Shown here in pieces: positions 1 through 8,676 of a DNA stretch of 64,000 bases. The stretch is from Aurantimonas sp. 22II-16-19i. Its GTDB lineage: Bacteria > Pseudomonadota > Alphaproteobacteria > Rhizobiales > Rhizobiaceae. The notes beneath the pieces are model-generated. The model was not told where the DNA came from. It saw only the letters and a list, made by a program, of their open reading frames with translations, and did no database searches. Numbering within the stretch: position 1 is the first letter of the stretch; each line of letters starts with the position of its first letter. Location of the stretch: contig NZ_AQQS01000007.1 of the NCBI RefSeq assembly GCF_002088275.1, positions 113,466-177,465 of the forward strand. Reading direction: 5' to 3'. The translations under genes and the position numbers were made by a program.

Positions 1-802
1 GCGCCGTCTCGACGTGGCGGACGGCGGCGCCGGACATCAGCTCGAAGGCCGACAGCCGCTCGCCGACCCTGTCCACCGCCAGCTCGTAGAGCGTCAGCGC
101 GGTGGCGACGTCGGCGACCGACAGCAGCGCCGCGCAGACATGGCCGTTGAGCGGATGGGTCTTCAGGACGGCGCGCGTCACGATGCCGAGGGTGCCCTCG
201 CTGCCGACCAGGAGCTGCGGCCAGTTGAGGCCGGAATTGTCCTTGTGGAGCGGCGTGACGCCGCCGACCACCGTGCCGTCGGCCAGCACCGCCTCGAGCC
301 CCAGGACGAAGCGGCCGGTCATGCCGTAGCGCAAAACGTTCGCGCCGCCGGCATTGGTCGCGACGACACCGCCGATGGTGGCCGAGCCGCTGGCGCCGAA
401 GGAGATGGGCAGGTCGCGGCCGACCGCGCGCAAGGCATCGCGCACGGTGTCGACGATGGCGCCGGCCTCGACGGCGACGCTGAGACCGACGCGGTCGATG
501 GCGAGGATGCGGTTCATCCGCTCGAGGCTGAGGAGGAGGTTGCCGCCGGACCCATCGGGCGTCGCGCCCGCGGCGAGGCTGGTGCGGCCGCCCTGGGGAA
601 CGAGGCCGAGCCCGTGCTCGCGGGCGAGCGCGACCACCGCGACGACGTCGTCTGTCGAGGCAGGGCGGGCGACCGCGAGGGCGCGGCCATGAAAGCGTCC
701 CGTCCAGTCTTCCAGATGGGGCTGCATCCCGGCCGCGTCGGCGACGACACCCCTGTCGCCGAGGACCGCCCGCAAGTCTCGCAGGATACCTGCCTCGTCC
801 AT
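1..802 (-). CDS. FAD-binding oxidase of the GlcD / D-2-hydroxyacid dehydrogenase type, C-terminus off the window
   Basis: The frame starts at an ATG complementary to 800-802 and runs off the left edge, giving about 267 residues. The N-terminal half is a PCMH-type FAD-binding domain (FAD_binding_4): a glycine-rich PQGGRTSLAAGA stretch near residue 68 is followed by NAGGANVLRYG and GSEGTLGIVT, the usual flavin-contacting segments. Family members oxidise D-2-hydroxy acids such as D-lactate, glycolate or 2-hydroxyglutarate; the substrate here cannot be read. It is the last gene of a minus-strand run with a hydantoinase and an amino-acid transporter, but a 185-bp gap separates it from the hydantoinase, so it may have its own promoter. 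Confidence 0.82.
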   Translation of the reverse strand, partial: MDEAGILRDLRAVLGDRGVVADAAGMQPHLEDWTGRFHGRALAVARPASTDDVVAVVALAREHGLGLVPQGGRTSLAAGATPDGSGGNLLLSLERMNRILAIDRVGLSVAVEAGAIVDTVRDALRAVGRDLPISFGASGSATIGGVVATNAGGANVLRYGMTGRFVLGLEAVLADGTVVGGVTPLHKDNSGLNWPQLLVGSEGTLGIVTRAVLKTHPLNGHVCAALLSVADVATALTLYELAVDRVGERLSAFELMSGAAVRHVETA

Positions 803-987
803 GCTCCGCCTCCGTCTTCGCGCTCGGGGCGGCGCGCGAACGAAGCCCGATGGCCGGCCGCGGCACGATGCCGCCATCCGCAGGCGTATCAAATCCCCGG
901 CCCGCTGCACCAGAGCATGTTCCGGAAAACTTCGCCGCGCTGATCGGTGGCGCTCGGAAATGCCGCGCCGTGCGGGAGGCTCCGCGA

Positions 988-2418
988 TCAGGCGCCGCTG
1001 CCGGAAAACCCAAGCATGCCGCCGCGATCGGCAGGGCGCTCCCGCGGAACGTACCGTCCGCCCCGGGCTTCGCCGGTCAGCTGGCCGTCGGCCATGACGA
1101 CGCAGCCGCCGAGGATGACGGTCGTCGGCCAGCCGGTGATCTCGATCCCCTCATAGGGCGAATAGTCCGAGGCGTCGTGGAGGTCGGCGTGGCGGATGGT
1201 GCGCCTTTGGGCCGGATCCCAGATGGCGATGTCGGCGTCGGCCCCGATGGCGATCGTGCCCTTCCTGGGATAGAGACCATAGGCCTTGGCATGGTTGGTG
1301 GCCGACAGCGCGACGAAGCGCGGCAGATCGATCCGCCCCTTCATGAAGCCTTCCGAAAACAGGATCGGCAGCCGCGTCTCGACGCCCGGGATACCGTTCG
1401 GGATGTGGCGGAAGCTCTCCTTGCCCCTGGGATTCAGCTTGCCTTCGGGATCGTCGTAGCGGAACGGGCAGTGGTCGGAGGAATAGAGGTCGAAGACGCC
1501 CCGCTCGATCCCGTCCCAGCAGGCGTCCTGGCTCGCCTTGTCGCGGGGCGGCGGCGAGCAGACGAACTTCGCCCCCTCCCAGTCCATGCCGTCGAGATCG
1601 TCGGCGGTCAGCATCAGATATTGCGGGCAGGTCTCGCCGATCACCTTGCGGCCACGTTGTCGGGCCCGCTCGATCTCCTCCATGGATTCCCGGTTGGAGA
1701 CGTGGACGATGACCAGCGGCACGTCGACGATCTCGGCCAGCGACAGCGCCCGGTGGGTGGCCTCGCGCTCGGCCGCGATCGGCCGGGTGGTCGCATGGGC
1801 CCGCGGTGCGACGTCGCCCTCGGCCTCGTGCCGGCCGATCAGATAGCGGATCGCGTCCTCGTTCTCGCAGTGGACCATGACGAGGGCGCCGGTCCGCCGG
1901 GCGGTGTCGAGGACGCCGAGGATCTGGGCGTCCGAGAGCCGCAGATCCTCATAGGTCATGAACACCTTCAGCGAGGTGTAGCCGTCCTCGACGAGGGCCG
2001 GCAGTTCCTGGCCGAGCACCTGATCGCTCGGATCCGAGACGATCATGTGGAAGGAGACGTCGGTGTAGCAGTTGCCCTCGGCCAGCGCGTGATAGTCGTT
2101 CAGCGCCGAGCGCAGCCCCTCGCCCTTCTTCTGCAGGCAGAAGGGCATGACGGTGGTGTTGCCGCCGAAAAGCGCCGAACGCGTGCCGCTCTCGAAATCG
2201 TCGGCCATGACGATGCCCTCGCCCGAGGGCTGGGAGATGTGGACATGGCTGTCGATGCCGCCGGGCAGGACATAGCGCCCGCTCGCATCGACGGTTTCCC
2301 TGGCGACGCCGAGATCGCGGCCGATCTGGACGATGACGCCGTCCTGGATGGCGACGTCCGCCACATAGACGTCGGAGGCGGTGGCGATCGTGCCGCCGCG
2401 GATGAGAAGATCGAACAT
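988..2418 (-). CDS. hydA: dihydropyrimidinase / D-hydantoinase
   Basis: A 476-residue cyclic amidohydrolase, the normal length for the family, which opens dihydropyrimidine or 5-substituted hydantoin rings to N-carbamoyl amino acids. The binuclear metal site is complete: HVH near residue 59, the carboxylated lysine in SLKVFMTY, histidines in MVHCEN and IVHVSN, and the aspartate in SSDHCPF. The start was set at the ATG giving MFDLLIRGG, which matches where family members begin; the frame is open far upstream but that part antisenses the neighbouring gene. It follows the VC1184-type PLP gene by 20 bp and is surely cotranscribed with it. The substrate is unknown; hydantoinase, dihydropyrimidinase and phenylhydantoinase are not separable by eye. 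Confidence 0.9.
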   Translation of the reverse strand: MFDLLIRGGTIATASDVYVADVAIQDGVIVQIGRDLGVARETVDASGRYVLPGGIDSHVHISQPSGEGIVMADDFESGTRSALFGGNTTVMPFCLQKKGEGLRSALNDYHALAEGNCYTDVSFHMIVSDPSDQVLGQELPALVEDGYTSLKVFMTYEDLRLSDAQILGVLDTARRTGALVMVHCENEDAIRYLIGRHEAEGDVAPRAHATTRPIAAEREATHRALSLAEIVDVPLVIVHVSNRESMEEIERARQRGRKVIGETCPQYLMLTADDLDGMDWEGAKFVCSPPPRDKASQDACWDGIERGVFDLYSSDHCPFRYDDPEGKLNPRGKESFRHIPNGIPGVETRLPILFSEGFMKGRIDLPRFVALSATNHAKAYGLYPRKGTIAIGADADIAIWDPAQRRTIRHADLHDASDYSPYEGIEITGWPTTVILGGCVVMADGQLTGEARGGRYVPRERPADRGGMLGFSGSGA

Positions 2419-2438
2419 TGCCGGTGATCCTCCTGCCG

Positions 2439-3659
2439 TCAGAGCTTCGGCTCGAGCGCGGCGACGAGGCGGTCCACCTCGTCCAGCGTGTTGTAGTGGA
2501 CCATCGACACCCGCACGACGCCGTTCTGCCCCATCAGACCGAGATCGTCGATCAGCCGGTAGGCGTAGAAATGGCCATTGCGGATGCCGATCTTCGCCGC
2601 GTCGACGGCCTCGACCACAGCCTTGGAATCCTGCGGCTCGACGGTGAAGCTGACGGTCGCGACGCGGTCCGCGATGGCGCTGGACGGGCGCCCGATGATG
2701 CGCACCGAATTGCGGCTCTGCAGGAAGTCCATCAGCCGGGCGGTGACGACGCGCTCCTGTTCGGCGATGCCGGCAAAGCCGGCCTCGATCGCAGCGTGCC
2801 CCTCGCCCGCCCCGGCCTGGCGCCCGAGTTCCTCGACATAGTCGACCGCGCCGATGGCGCCCCAGGCCGCCTCGTAATTGATGTTGCCCGGCTCGATCTT
2901 GTAGGGCACCGACTTCCTGGTCATGAAGAAGTGGTAGATGTTGTCGAGGGCGAGAAGCTTGTCCTTCGGGCTCCACATCACCGCGAAATGCGGGCCGAAC
3001 ACCTTGTAGCTCGAGAAGACGTAGTAGTCGCAGCCCAGAGCCTTCACGTCGATCGCCCGGTGCGGCGCATAGGCGACGGCGTCGACCACGACTTCGGCGC
3101 CGGCGGCGTGGGCGATCGCGGCAATCTCGGCGATCGGGTTGATGGTGCCGAGGATGTTCGAGGCATGGGTGACGCAGACGAGTTTCGTGCGCTCGGTGAG
3201 GAGATCCTTCAGGCCGTCCAGCTCGAGCTCGAAGCTGTCCGGGTCGACGTTCCAGAACTTGACGACGACGCCGCGCTCCCGGTGCTTCAGCCACGGTCCG
3301 ATATTGGCCTCGTGGTCGGCATTGGTGAGGATGATCTCGTCGCCGGCCATGAGCCTGCCGGTCATGGCCTCGGACAAATAGCGAAACAGCGCCGTCGACG
3401 AGGCGCCCATGACGATCTCGGAGGCATCGGCGGCATTCATGAAGCGTGCATAGGCCCGGCGCGCCTCGCGCACCCGCTCGGCCGAGGCGAGGCTCGGGGC
3501 ATAGCTCGCCCCGGTCTGGACGTTGGAGGTCAGGAGATAGTCCGACACCCGCTCGGCGACGGTCCGGAGCACCTGGCTGCCGCCGGCATTGTCCATGAAC
3601 ACCCATTCGCCGGCGAGCGCGGGAAACTGTGACCTGACGAATTCGAGATCGAGAGCCAT
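2439..3659 (-). CDS. cysteine desulfurase-like class V aminotransferase, VC1184 family
   Basis: 406 residues of fold-type I PLP enzyme. DNAGGSQV near residue 23, the THASNILG segment, DAVAYAPH with the PLP-contacting aspartate, and the Schiff-base lysine in SSYKVFGPH are all visible. The DNAGGSQ start and overall pattern fit the VC1184 branch of cysteine desulfurase-like proteins rather than true NifS, IscS or SufS; no mobile catalytic-cysteine loop of the IscS kind is evident. The family has no firm biochemical role. It sits between an amino-acid ABC transporter (58 bp upstream) and a hydantoinase (20 bp downstream), which suggests a catabolic step such as C-S or C-N cleavage on an imported compound. 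That last point is inference. Confidence 0.82.
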   Translation of the reverse strand: MALDLEFVRSQFPALAGEWVFMDNAGGSQVLRTVAERVSDYLLTSNVQTGASYAPSLASAERVREARRAYARFMNAADASEIVMGASSTALFRYLSEAMTGRLMAGDEIILTNADHEANIGPWLKHRERGVVVKFWNVDPDSFELELDGLKDLLTERTKLVCVTHASNILGTINPIAEIAAIAHAAGAEVVVDAVAYAPHRAIDVKALGCDYYVFSSYKVFGPHFAVMWSPKDKLLALDNIYHFFMTRKSVPYKIEPGNINYEAAWGAIGAVDYVEELGRQAGAGEGHAAIEAGFAGIAEQERVVTARLMDFLQSRNSVRIIGRPSSAIADRVATVSFTVEPQDSKAVVEAVDAAKIGIRNGHFYAYRLIDDLGLMGQNGVVRVSMVHYNTLDEVDRLVAALEPKL

Positions 3660-3717
3660 CGAGGCTGCCTTTCATGCGACGGGCGCCGGCTTGAAGCACA
3701 AGCGGCGCGAGAAGACT

Positions 3718-4470
3718 TCAGTGGTTGAGGACGGCGTCGAGGAAGGCGCGGGCGCGCTCGCTCGAAGGTTCGGTGAAGAAGCGGTCCGGCGAGGCGATCT
3801 CCTTGATCTCGCCGGCCTCCATGAAGACGATGCGGTCGGCGACCTTGCGGGCGAACCCCATCTCGTGGGTGACGAGCAGCATGGTCGTGCCGGTGCCGGC
3901 CAGCGTGCGGATGACGTCGAGCACCTCGCCGACCATCTCCGGATCGAGCGCCGAGGTCGGCTCGTCGAAGAGCAGGATGCGCGGCTCCATCGCCAGTGCC
4001 CTGGCGATGCCGACCCGCTGCTGCTGGCCGCCGGAGAGCTGGATGGGATATTTCTCCGCCTGCTCGCCGATGCCGACGCGGGCGAGCAGGGCCTGCGCCT
4101 TCGCCCTCGCGGCTTGCCAGGACAGGCCGCGCACCCGGACCGGGCCGAGCGCGACGTTGTCGCGGACGGTGAGATTGGGAAAGAGGTTGAAGGCCTGGAA
4201 GACCATCCCGACCTCCTCGCGCACCTGTCTGAGATTTCGCCCCTCCTCGACCCGGATGCCGTCGACGACGACGTCGCCCTCGTCATAGGTCTCGAGGAGG
4301 TTGATGCAACGGATGAGGGTCGACTTGCCGGAGCCGGACGGTCCCAGCAGGACGACCACCTCCCCCGGCGCGACGTCGAGGTCGATGGACTTCAGCGCGC
4401 AGAATTCGCCGAAGCGCTTGGTCACGCCGCGCATGGCGATGATCGGCGAAGGACTGGTGCCCGTCGTCAT
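3718..4470 (-). CDS. polar amino-acid ABC transporter, ATP-binding protein (GlnQ type)
   Basis: 250 residues, the standard length for GlnQ/HisP-like subunits. Walker A GPSGSGKST, signature LSGGQQQR, Walker B ILLFDEPTSALD and the switch histidine in VTHEMGFA are intact. It energises uptake with the permease encoded just upstream; the permease stop TGA and this ATG share one base (TGATG), so translation is coupled. Only one permease gene is present, so the membrane part is probably a homodimer. Specificity cannot be read from an ATPase; the neighbouring hydantoinase and PLP enzyme suggest an amino-acid-like or hydantoin-like solute. Confidence 0.92.
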   Translation of the reverse strand: MTTGTSPSPIIAMRGVTKRFGEFCALKSIDLDVAPGEVVVLLGPSGSGKSTLIRCINLLETYDEGDVVVDGIRVEEGRNLRQVREEVGMVFQAFNLFPNLTVRDNVALGPVRVRGLSWQAARAKAQALLARVGIGEQAEKYPIQLSGGQQQRVGIARALAMEPRILLFDEPTSALDPEMVGEVLDVIRTLAGTGTTMLLVTHEMGFARKVADRIVFMEAGEIKEIASPDRFFTEPSSERARAFLDAVLNH

Positions 4471-5144
4471 CAGCGCCGCCCCGAGCGGCCGAGCCGCTTC
4501 TCGAAGATCGCCACCAGCCGCACCAGCGGCAGCAGCAGCAGCAGGTAGAGAAACGCCGCGCCGATCAGCGGCGTCGGGTTGGCGGCCAGCGCCTGGGCCT
4601 GGGTCGCCTGCTTCAGGAGGTCCGGCATGGCGACGACGGAGGCGAGCGCGGTGTCCTTCATGACGTTGATCGAATTGTTGGTGAGCGGCGGGATGACGAT
4701 GCGGATCGCCTGGGGCAGGACGACGTCGCGCATCAGGTCGAAGGCCGAGAGCCCGATCGCCTGGGCCGCCTCGAACTGGCCGCGGGGAATGGCGTCGATG
4801 CCGGCGCGGTAGATCTCGGCGGTGTAGGCGCTCGACACCGTGGTCAGAGCGAAGGCCGCGCTGGCAAAGGGCGACAGGCTGATGCCGACGAAGGGCAGCG
4901 CGTAATAGACGATGACTAGCCAGACCAGCACCGGCAGCGCCCGGAAGACATCGACATAGGCGATGATGACGGCCTTGAGGAAGCGCGGCCCGTACATCCG
5001 GCCCAGCGCCAGCAGCAGGCCGCCGGCAAGGCCGAGCACGATCGACAGGAAGCCGAGCGCGATCGTGCGCCACAGCCCGTCGAGCAGCAGCGGCAGCGAC
5101 CGCACGAAGATCGGCCAGTTGAAGAAGGTCGTGACGAGGTCCAT
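4470..5144 (-). CDS. polar amino-acid ABC transporter, permease (HisM/GlnP type)
   Basis: A multi-spanning inner-membrane subunit of 224 residues. The EAA loop that contacts the ATPase reads EAAQAIGLSAFDLMRDVVLP, close to the consensus of amino-acid permeases, and VFRALPVLVW is the usual conserved early segment. I chose the ATG giving MDLVTTFFNWP because it follows a GAAAG stretch and matches the usual family start; an in-frame ATG 15 codons upstream is possible. Stop and next start overlap by one base. It belongs between the binding protein (5246-6040) and the ATPase. Confidence 0.9.
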   Translation of the reverse strand: MDLVTTFFNWPIFVRSLPLLLDGLWRTIALGFLSIVLGLAGGLLLALGRMYGPRFLKAVIIAYVDVFRALPVLVWLVIVYYALPFVGISLSPFASAAFALTTVSSAYTAEIYRAGIDAIPRGQFEAAQAIGLSAFDLMRDVVLPQAIRIVIPPLTNNSINVMKDTALASVVAMPDLLKQATQAQALAANPTPLIGAAFLYLLLLLPLVRLVAIFEKRLGRSGRR

Positions 5145-5245
5145 CGGGATCTTTCGCGACGGGAAGGCGGCGAGAGGGCTCCGGCGCATCCTGCGCGCCG
5201 GAGCCCTCGACGGCCGGCGGCAGAGCCGCCGTCAGGCTGGCGTTG

Positions 5246-6040
5246 TCAGGATTTCGGTGTCGGCATCGGGCGCTTCTCGACGGTGCTGGTGGTGGCTTCC
5301 GGCACCGTACCGAACCACTTCTCGTGCAGCTTGGCGATGAAGCCCTCGTCCTTCAGCGTATCGAGGACGCCGTTGACCTTGGTGGCCAGCTCGGCATCCT
5401 TGGCGAACATCATCGAATACTGCTCGCCCGTCGCCAGCCGCTCGACGACCTTCATCGCCGGCTTGTCCTTCAGATAGTAGGCGACCGCCGGAATGTCGGA
5501 AACGTAGCCGTCGATGCGGCCGGCCTGGAGGTCGAGCATCGCCGGGTTGAGGCCCTCGTAGCGGCGGATCTCGCTCAGGCCCCAGTCCTTCTCGCGCTCG
5601 GTCGCATACATGTCGCCGGTCGAGCCGGTGTCGACGCCGACGGTCTTGCCCTCGAGGTCAGCGGAACTGGCGATACCGGCATCGGCCTTGGCCGCCAGCG
5701 ACTGGTCGCTGTCGTAATAGGGCTGGGCGAAGGACACCGACTTCAGCCGCTCCTCGGTGATGGTGATCGAGGAGACCGCGACGTCGATGCGGCCGGACTG
5801 GACGGCGGAGAACAGGCCGTTGAACGGGATGTTCTGGATGTCGGCGCCGTCATAGCCGAGGCGCGAGGCGACCTCCTTGACGAGCTCGACCTCGAAACCG
5901 GTGATCTCGCCGCTCTGGTCCTGAAACTCCCAGGGGACGTTGCCGACATTGGCGCCGACCGTCAGCGTCTCGGCAAAGGCCGGCGATGCCGAGAGGCCAA
6001 CCGCGACGACGGTGGCAAGGAACAAACGTCTAGCGATCAT
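5246..6040 (-). CDS. periplasmic polar amino-acid-binding protein of the ABC transporter (SBP_bac_3)
   Basis: 264 residues. A clear signal peptide with a basic start, a hydrophobic core and an AFA cleavage site after about residue 23 sends it to the periplasm. The mature part follows the family-3 pattern: NVPWEFQD, ITGFEVELVKEVASRLG, the ITITEER hinge region and SFAQPYY. An AAAGG ribosome site lies a few bases before the ATG. It is the first gene of the transporter set; a 248-bp gap with a candidate GntR operator separates it from the regulator gene, so the catabolic operon most likely starts here. The ligand is unknown. Confidence 0.92.
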   Translation of the reverse strand: MIARRLFLATVVAVGLSASPAFAETLTVGANVGNVPWEFQDQSGEITGFEVELVKEVASRLGYDGADIQNIPFNGLFSAVQSGRIDVAVSSITITEERLKSVSFAQPYYDSDQSLAAKADAGIASSADLEGKTVGVDTGSTGDMYATEREKDWGLSEIRRYEGLNPAMLDLQAGRIDGYVSDIPAVAYYLKDKPAMKVVERLATGEQYSMMFAKDAELATKVNGVLDTLKDEGFIAKLHEKWFGTVPEATTSTVEKRPMPTPKS

Positions 6041-6116
6041 GGCAGGAACCTTTCTGTCCGGCTTCGGGGGAAATGCGCAGCCATGCGCGAAAAAGCAGCC
6101 AGCTGCCCAAGTTTTT

Positions 6117-6147
6117 TGCATGCACTTTTGACCATCAAGTGTATGCA
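6117..6147. promoter_or_regulatory. candidate operator of the GntR regulator, upstream of the binding-protein gene
   Basis: An imperfect inverted repeat with 11-base arms, TGCATGCACTT and AAGTGTATGCA, separated by 9 bases; one arm position mismatches. The right arm with its flank also forms a smaller repeat, AAGTG-TATG-CACTT (6137-6150). It lies about 80 bp upstream of the transporter operon start and downstream of the GntR gene. FCD-type GntR proteins bind short inverted repeats, so this is the best operator candidate in the gap. No binding is shown. Confidence 0.45.
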
Positions 6148-6288
6148 CTTTCACCGGACGAAAGAAAGTGGGCGCGCCAATTTTCTTCGCAGCGGATGGA
6201 CGGACAGGACGCGGATCGACGCGTCCACGCGCCATCGTGGCGGACGGGCGGGTCGTGCAGGGATTGCGCTGTCCGTGATCGGACCGGA

Positions 6289-6984
6289 TCAGCCGGCGAT
6301 GAACGGGGCGAGGATCGCGGCGAGGTCGCGCTGGACCCGCTCCGGCGAACGGATCATCGCACGGTCGGCGACGGCGGAGAGATGCCCCGTCATCGCCGCG
6401 GCCGCGACCTCGGCGTCGCCCTCCTCCAGCGCATCGACGATCTGGCGATGCTCCTCGATGGCGCAATCGTTCGAATGCGGCCGGCCATAGGCCGAAAGGG
6501 CGAGGCCGCTGCGATAGGCAACCTCGGTCACGTATCGCTCGAGGATCGGGCGGCCGGTCATCCCGGCCAGGAGGACGTGAAAATCGGTGGCGAGGCGGAT
6601 CGACGCCGACTGGCTGACCGGGTCGGCCGCCGCCTGGTCGGCGATGTGCCGGCGCAGCTCTGCGATCTGCTCGGGGGTAATGGCGGCGGCGAGGCAATCG
6701 GCCACCAGCGCTTCGAGCGCGATGCGGATCTCGAAGGTGTCGCGCGCCTCCTCGACGGTGGGCGTCGCCACGACCGCGATGCGGTTGCGCCGGAGATTGA
6801 CGAGGCCCTCGGCCGCCAGCTGGCCCAGCGCCTGGCGGGCGATCGTCCGGCTGACACCGAAGCTCTCGCCGAGCTGGTCCTCCGGCAGCTTGTCGCCCGG
6901 CGACAGCGCCCGCTCGATGATCGCCCGGCGCAGGGCGGAGCAGATCTGGGCGACCCGGTCGACGGCGTCCCTCTTCGGCTTCAT
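6289..6984 (-). CDS. GntR-family transcriptional regulator, FadR/FCD subfamily
   Basis: 231 residues. An N-terminal winged helix (residues about 5-70) has the GntR core ALSPGDKLPEDQLGESFGVS followed by ARQALGQLAAEGLV. The C-terminal FCD effector domain keeps the metal-binding style residues: D in ATDFHVLLAG, H in FHVL, and H in EEHRQIVDALEEGD. FCD regulators usually bind carboxylate-type effectors through a metal. It is transcribed toward the transporter operon and separated from it by a 248-bp gap, so it most likely controls that operon and itself. Confidence 0.88.
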   Translation of the reverse strand: MKPKRDAVDRVAQICSALRRAIIERALSPGDKLPEDQLGESFGVSRTIARQALGQLAAEGLVNLRRNRIAVVATPTVEEARDTFEIRIALEALVADCLAAAITPEQIAELRRHIADQAAADPVSQSASIRLATDFHVLLAGMTGRPILERYVTEVAYRSGLALSAYGRPHSNDCAIEEHRQIVDALEEGDAEVAAAAMTGHLSAVADRAMIRSPERVQRDLAAILAPFIAG

Positions 6985-7298
6985 CGGTCTTTCTGCATGT
7001 CTTTCCGGCCGGCCGGAGCGAAATCGTGGCGGCCGCCACTTACGAAGTCCGCCCGGACAAATGTCAAATTCGGGAATGCCGACGGCATGATGTCGCAGGT
7101 GTCTCGGCGCGCCGACACGTCCGCCCGTCCGACGCGGGAGCAAGCGCCGCGGCACGCATGGCAGGCGGCGACAGCCGGGAGCCGGAACGTCGCGGCGAGC
7201 GTGAGCACGCAAAGAAAAAGCCGGGCGGACCCGGCTTGATCATCGACTGGCGAGAATGCCGCGACGCCCGATACGGCAGGCCGCGGGCTGCGCTCGTC
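6985..7298. other. gap between the GntR gene and rpmF
   Basis: 314 bases with no gene. The part nearest the GntR start should hold its promoter. Two small symmetric sites are visible: ATGCCG-A-CGGCAT around 7076-7088 and the perfect 12-base palindrome TCGGCGCGCCGA (7104-7115). The end nearest rpmF contains that gene's terminator. Confidence 0.5.
7211..7237 (-). terminator. rho-independent terminator of rpmF
   Basis: On the minus strand AAGCCGGG, loop TCCG, CCCGGCTT form a perfect 8-bp stem followed by TTTTCTTT. It sits about 60 bp after the rpmF stop. Confidence 0.85.
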
Positions 7299-7478
7299 TC
7301 AGTCCTTGACGGTGAGGATCTGCTTGCCGCGATACATGCCCGTCTTCAGGTCGATGTGATGCGGACGGCGCAGCTCGCCGGAGTTCTTGTCCTCGATGTA
7401 GGTCGGCGCCTTGAGGGCGTCGGCCGAGCGGCGCATGCCGCGCTTGGACGGGGTCGTCTTCCGTTTGGGTACGGCCAT
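7299..7478 (-). CDS. rpmF: 50S ribosomal protein L32
   Basis: 59 residues starting [18 protein letters not shown], the signature N-terminus of bL32. An upstream in-frame ATG four codons earlier was rejected because GGAG sits seven bases before the MAVPKRK start. It has no zinc-ribbon cysteines, so it is the C-minus type that does not need zinc. It carries its own terminator. In related Hyphomicrobiales rpmF is followed, as here, by mtgA and a divergent polyprenyl synthase gene. Confidence 0.97.
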   Translation of the reverse strand: MAVPKRKTTPSKRGMRRSADALKAPTYIEDKNSGELRRPHHIDLKTGMYRGKQILTVKD

Positions 7479-7834
7479 GGTCTGCTCCAATTCCGGCGCC
7501 GGTTCGTGGAAACGAAGGGCCGGTCGCGTCTTGTTCGTCTCAGGTCTACATCCGTCCGGTCCATCCGCGCTTGTCGCCGGCGGGCCCGGTATTCACGTCG
7601 AAAAGCGCCCTCATGGGCCGAAGGGCCGCACGGGAACACCGGCATGACGGGAATTCGAGGCTGGCCATAGCAAAGACCCGGGCAAAAGGAAAGACCCGCC
7701 GTGACGCGATGATGACGGCCGCCAGACCGGGCACCGCCTCGGCGGAAGGATGCAGCGGGCCCCTTCGCGGCATCGCCGCCCCCGCCGATCCTGCGACCCG
7801 CCCCGAGCAGCCCGAACTGGTCAGCCCGAACTGG
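7479..7834. other. gap between mtgA and rpmF
   Basis: 356 bases without a supportable gene. It should carry the rpmF promoter. The end nearest mtgA holds one unit of a 14-bp tandem duplication. I see no tRNA-like or conserved RNA fold. Confidence 0.5.
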
Positions 7835-7836
7835 TC
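7809..7836. repeat. 14-bp tandem duplication overlapping the mtgA stop codon
   Basis: The unit AGCCCGAACTGGTC occurs twice back to back (7809-7822 and 7823-7836). The second copy covers part of the mtgA stop codon at 7835-7837, so the duplication lies just downstream of the coding end. Confidence 0.8.
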
Positions 7837-8515
7837 AGTCAGCGTCGAGACAGCCCACATAGGCGCCGGAGCGTGCCGCGAGCCGCTGCGCCAGCCGCCG
7901 CATGGTCGCGCTCGGATCGGCGGGATTGCGTGCGTCCGGAGCCGGCAGCGAGACGGTCAGGAGCTCGGCCTGGCGAGCCGTCAGCTTTGCCGCCGGCTTG
8001 CCGAAATAATGCTGGCTCGCCGCCTCGATGCCGTAGACGCCGGTGTCCCACTCGGCGATGTTGACGTAGATTTCCATGATCCGGCGCTTCGACAGGACGA
8101 AGTCGAAGTAGAGTGCGAGCGGCAGCTCCATGCCCTTGCGAATGAAGGACCGACCGTTCCAGAGAAAGAGATTCTTGACCGTCTGCATGGTGATCGTCGA
8201 GGCGCCGCGGGTTTCCTCACCGTCGAGGGCCTGGTCGATCACCGCCAGCATCTCGCCCCAGTCGACGCCGCGGTGTCGGCAGAACTGGCTGTCCTCAGAC
8301 TTGATGATGGAGTGCAGCATGACCGGCGCGACGTCGTCGATCGACACCCAGTCCCGGAGCACCGGACGGACGGTGACCTCGTCCCACAGCATCAGGGTCG
8401 AGACCGGATGGACGCCGCGAATCGCGTAGACCGGTGTCAGCACCAGCGGGATGGCCACGAGGACGAGGATAACGAGGATGACCCAAGCGGCGATGCGCTT
8501 CGTCGTTTTGAGCAT
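7835..8515 (-). CDS. mtgA: monofunctional biosynthetic peptidoglycan transglycosylase
   Basis: 226 residues with one N-terminal membrane anchor (residues about 8-30) and a periplasmic GT51 domain. Family motifs appear in order: [12 protein letters not shown] with the catalytic glutamate near residue 74, [27 protein letters not shown] and [10 protein letters not shown]. It polymerises lipid II into glycan strands and lacks the transpeptidase domain of class A penicillin-binding proteins. The position between rpmF and a divergent prenyl synthase gene is common in Hyphomicrobiales. Confidence 0.95.
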   Translation of the reverse strand: MLKTTKRIAAWVILVILVLVAIPLVLTPVYAIRGVHPVSTLMLWDEVTVRPVLRDWVSIDDVAPVMLHSIIKSEDSQFCRHRGVDWGEMLAVIDQALDGEETRGASTITMQTVKNLFLWNGRSFIRKGMELPLALYFDFVLSKRRIMEIYVNIAEWDTGVYGIEAASQHYFGKPAAKLTARQAELLTVSLPAPDARNPADPSATMRRLAQRLAARSGAYVGCLDAD

Positions 8516-8676
8516 GGGACGTTCGATGGGTTCGATGATGACGATGGAGGAGCAGCGCTGGAAGGGCTGCCTTTACTTATCGGCGCTATAAACCAGGCGC
8601 AATGGCTTCTGGAGAGAGATCGAAAAAGCCTCCACCCGTGAACGTAAGACACACATATCGAGAAGAGATGAACAAG

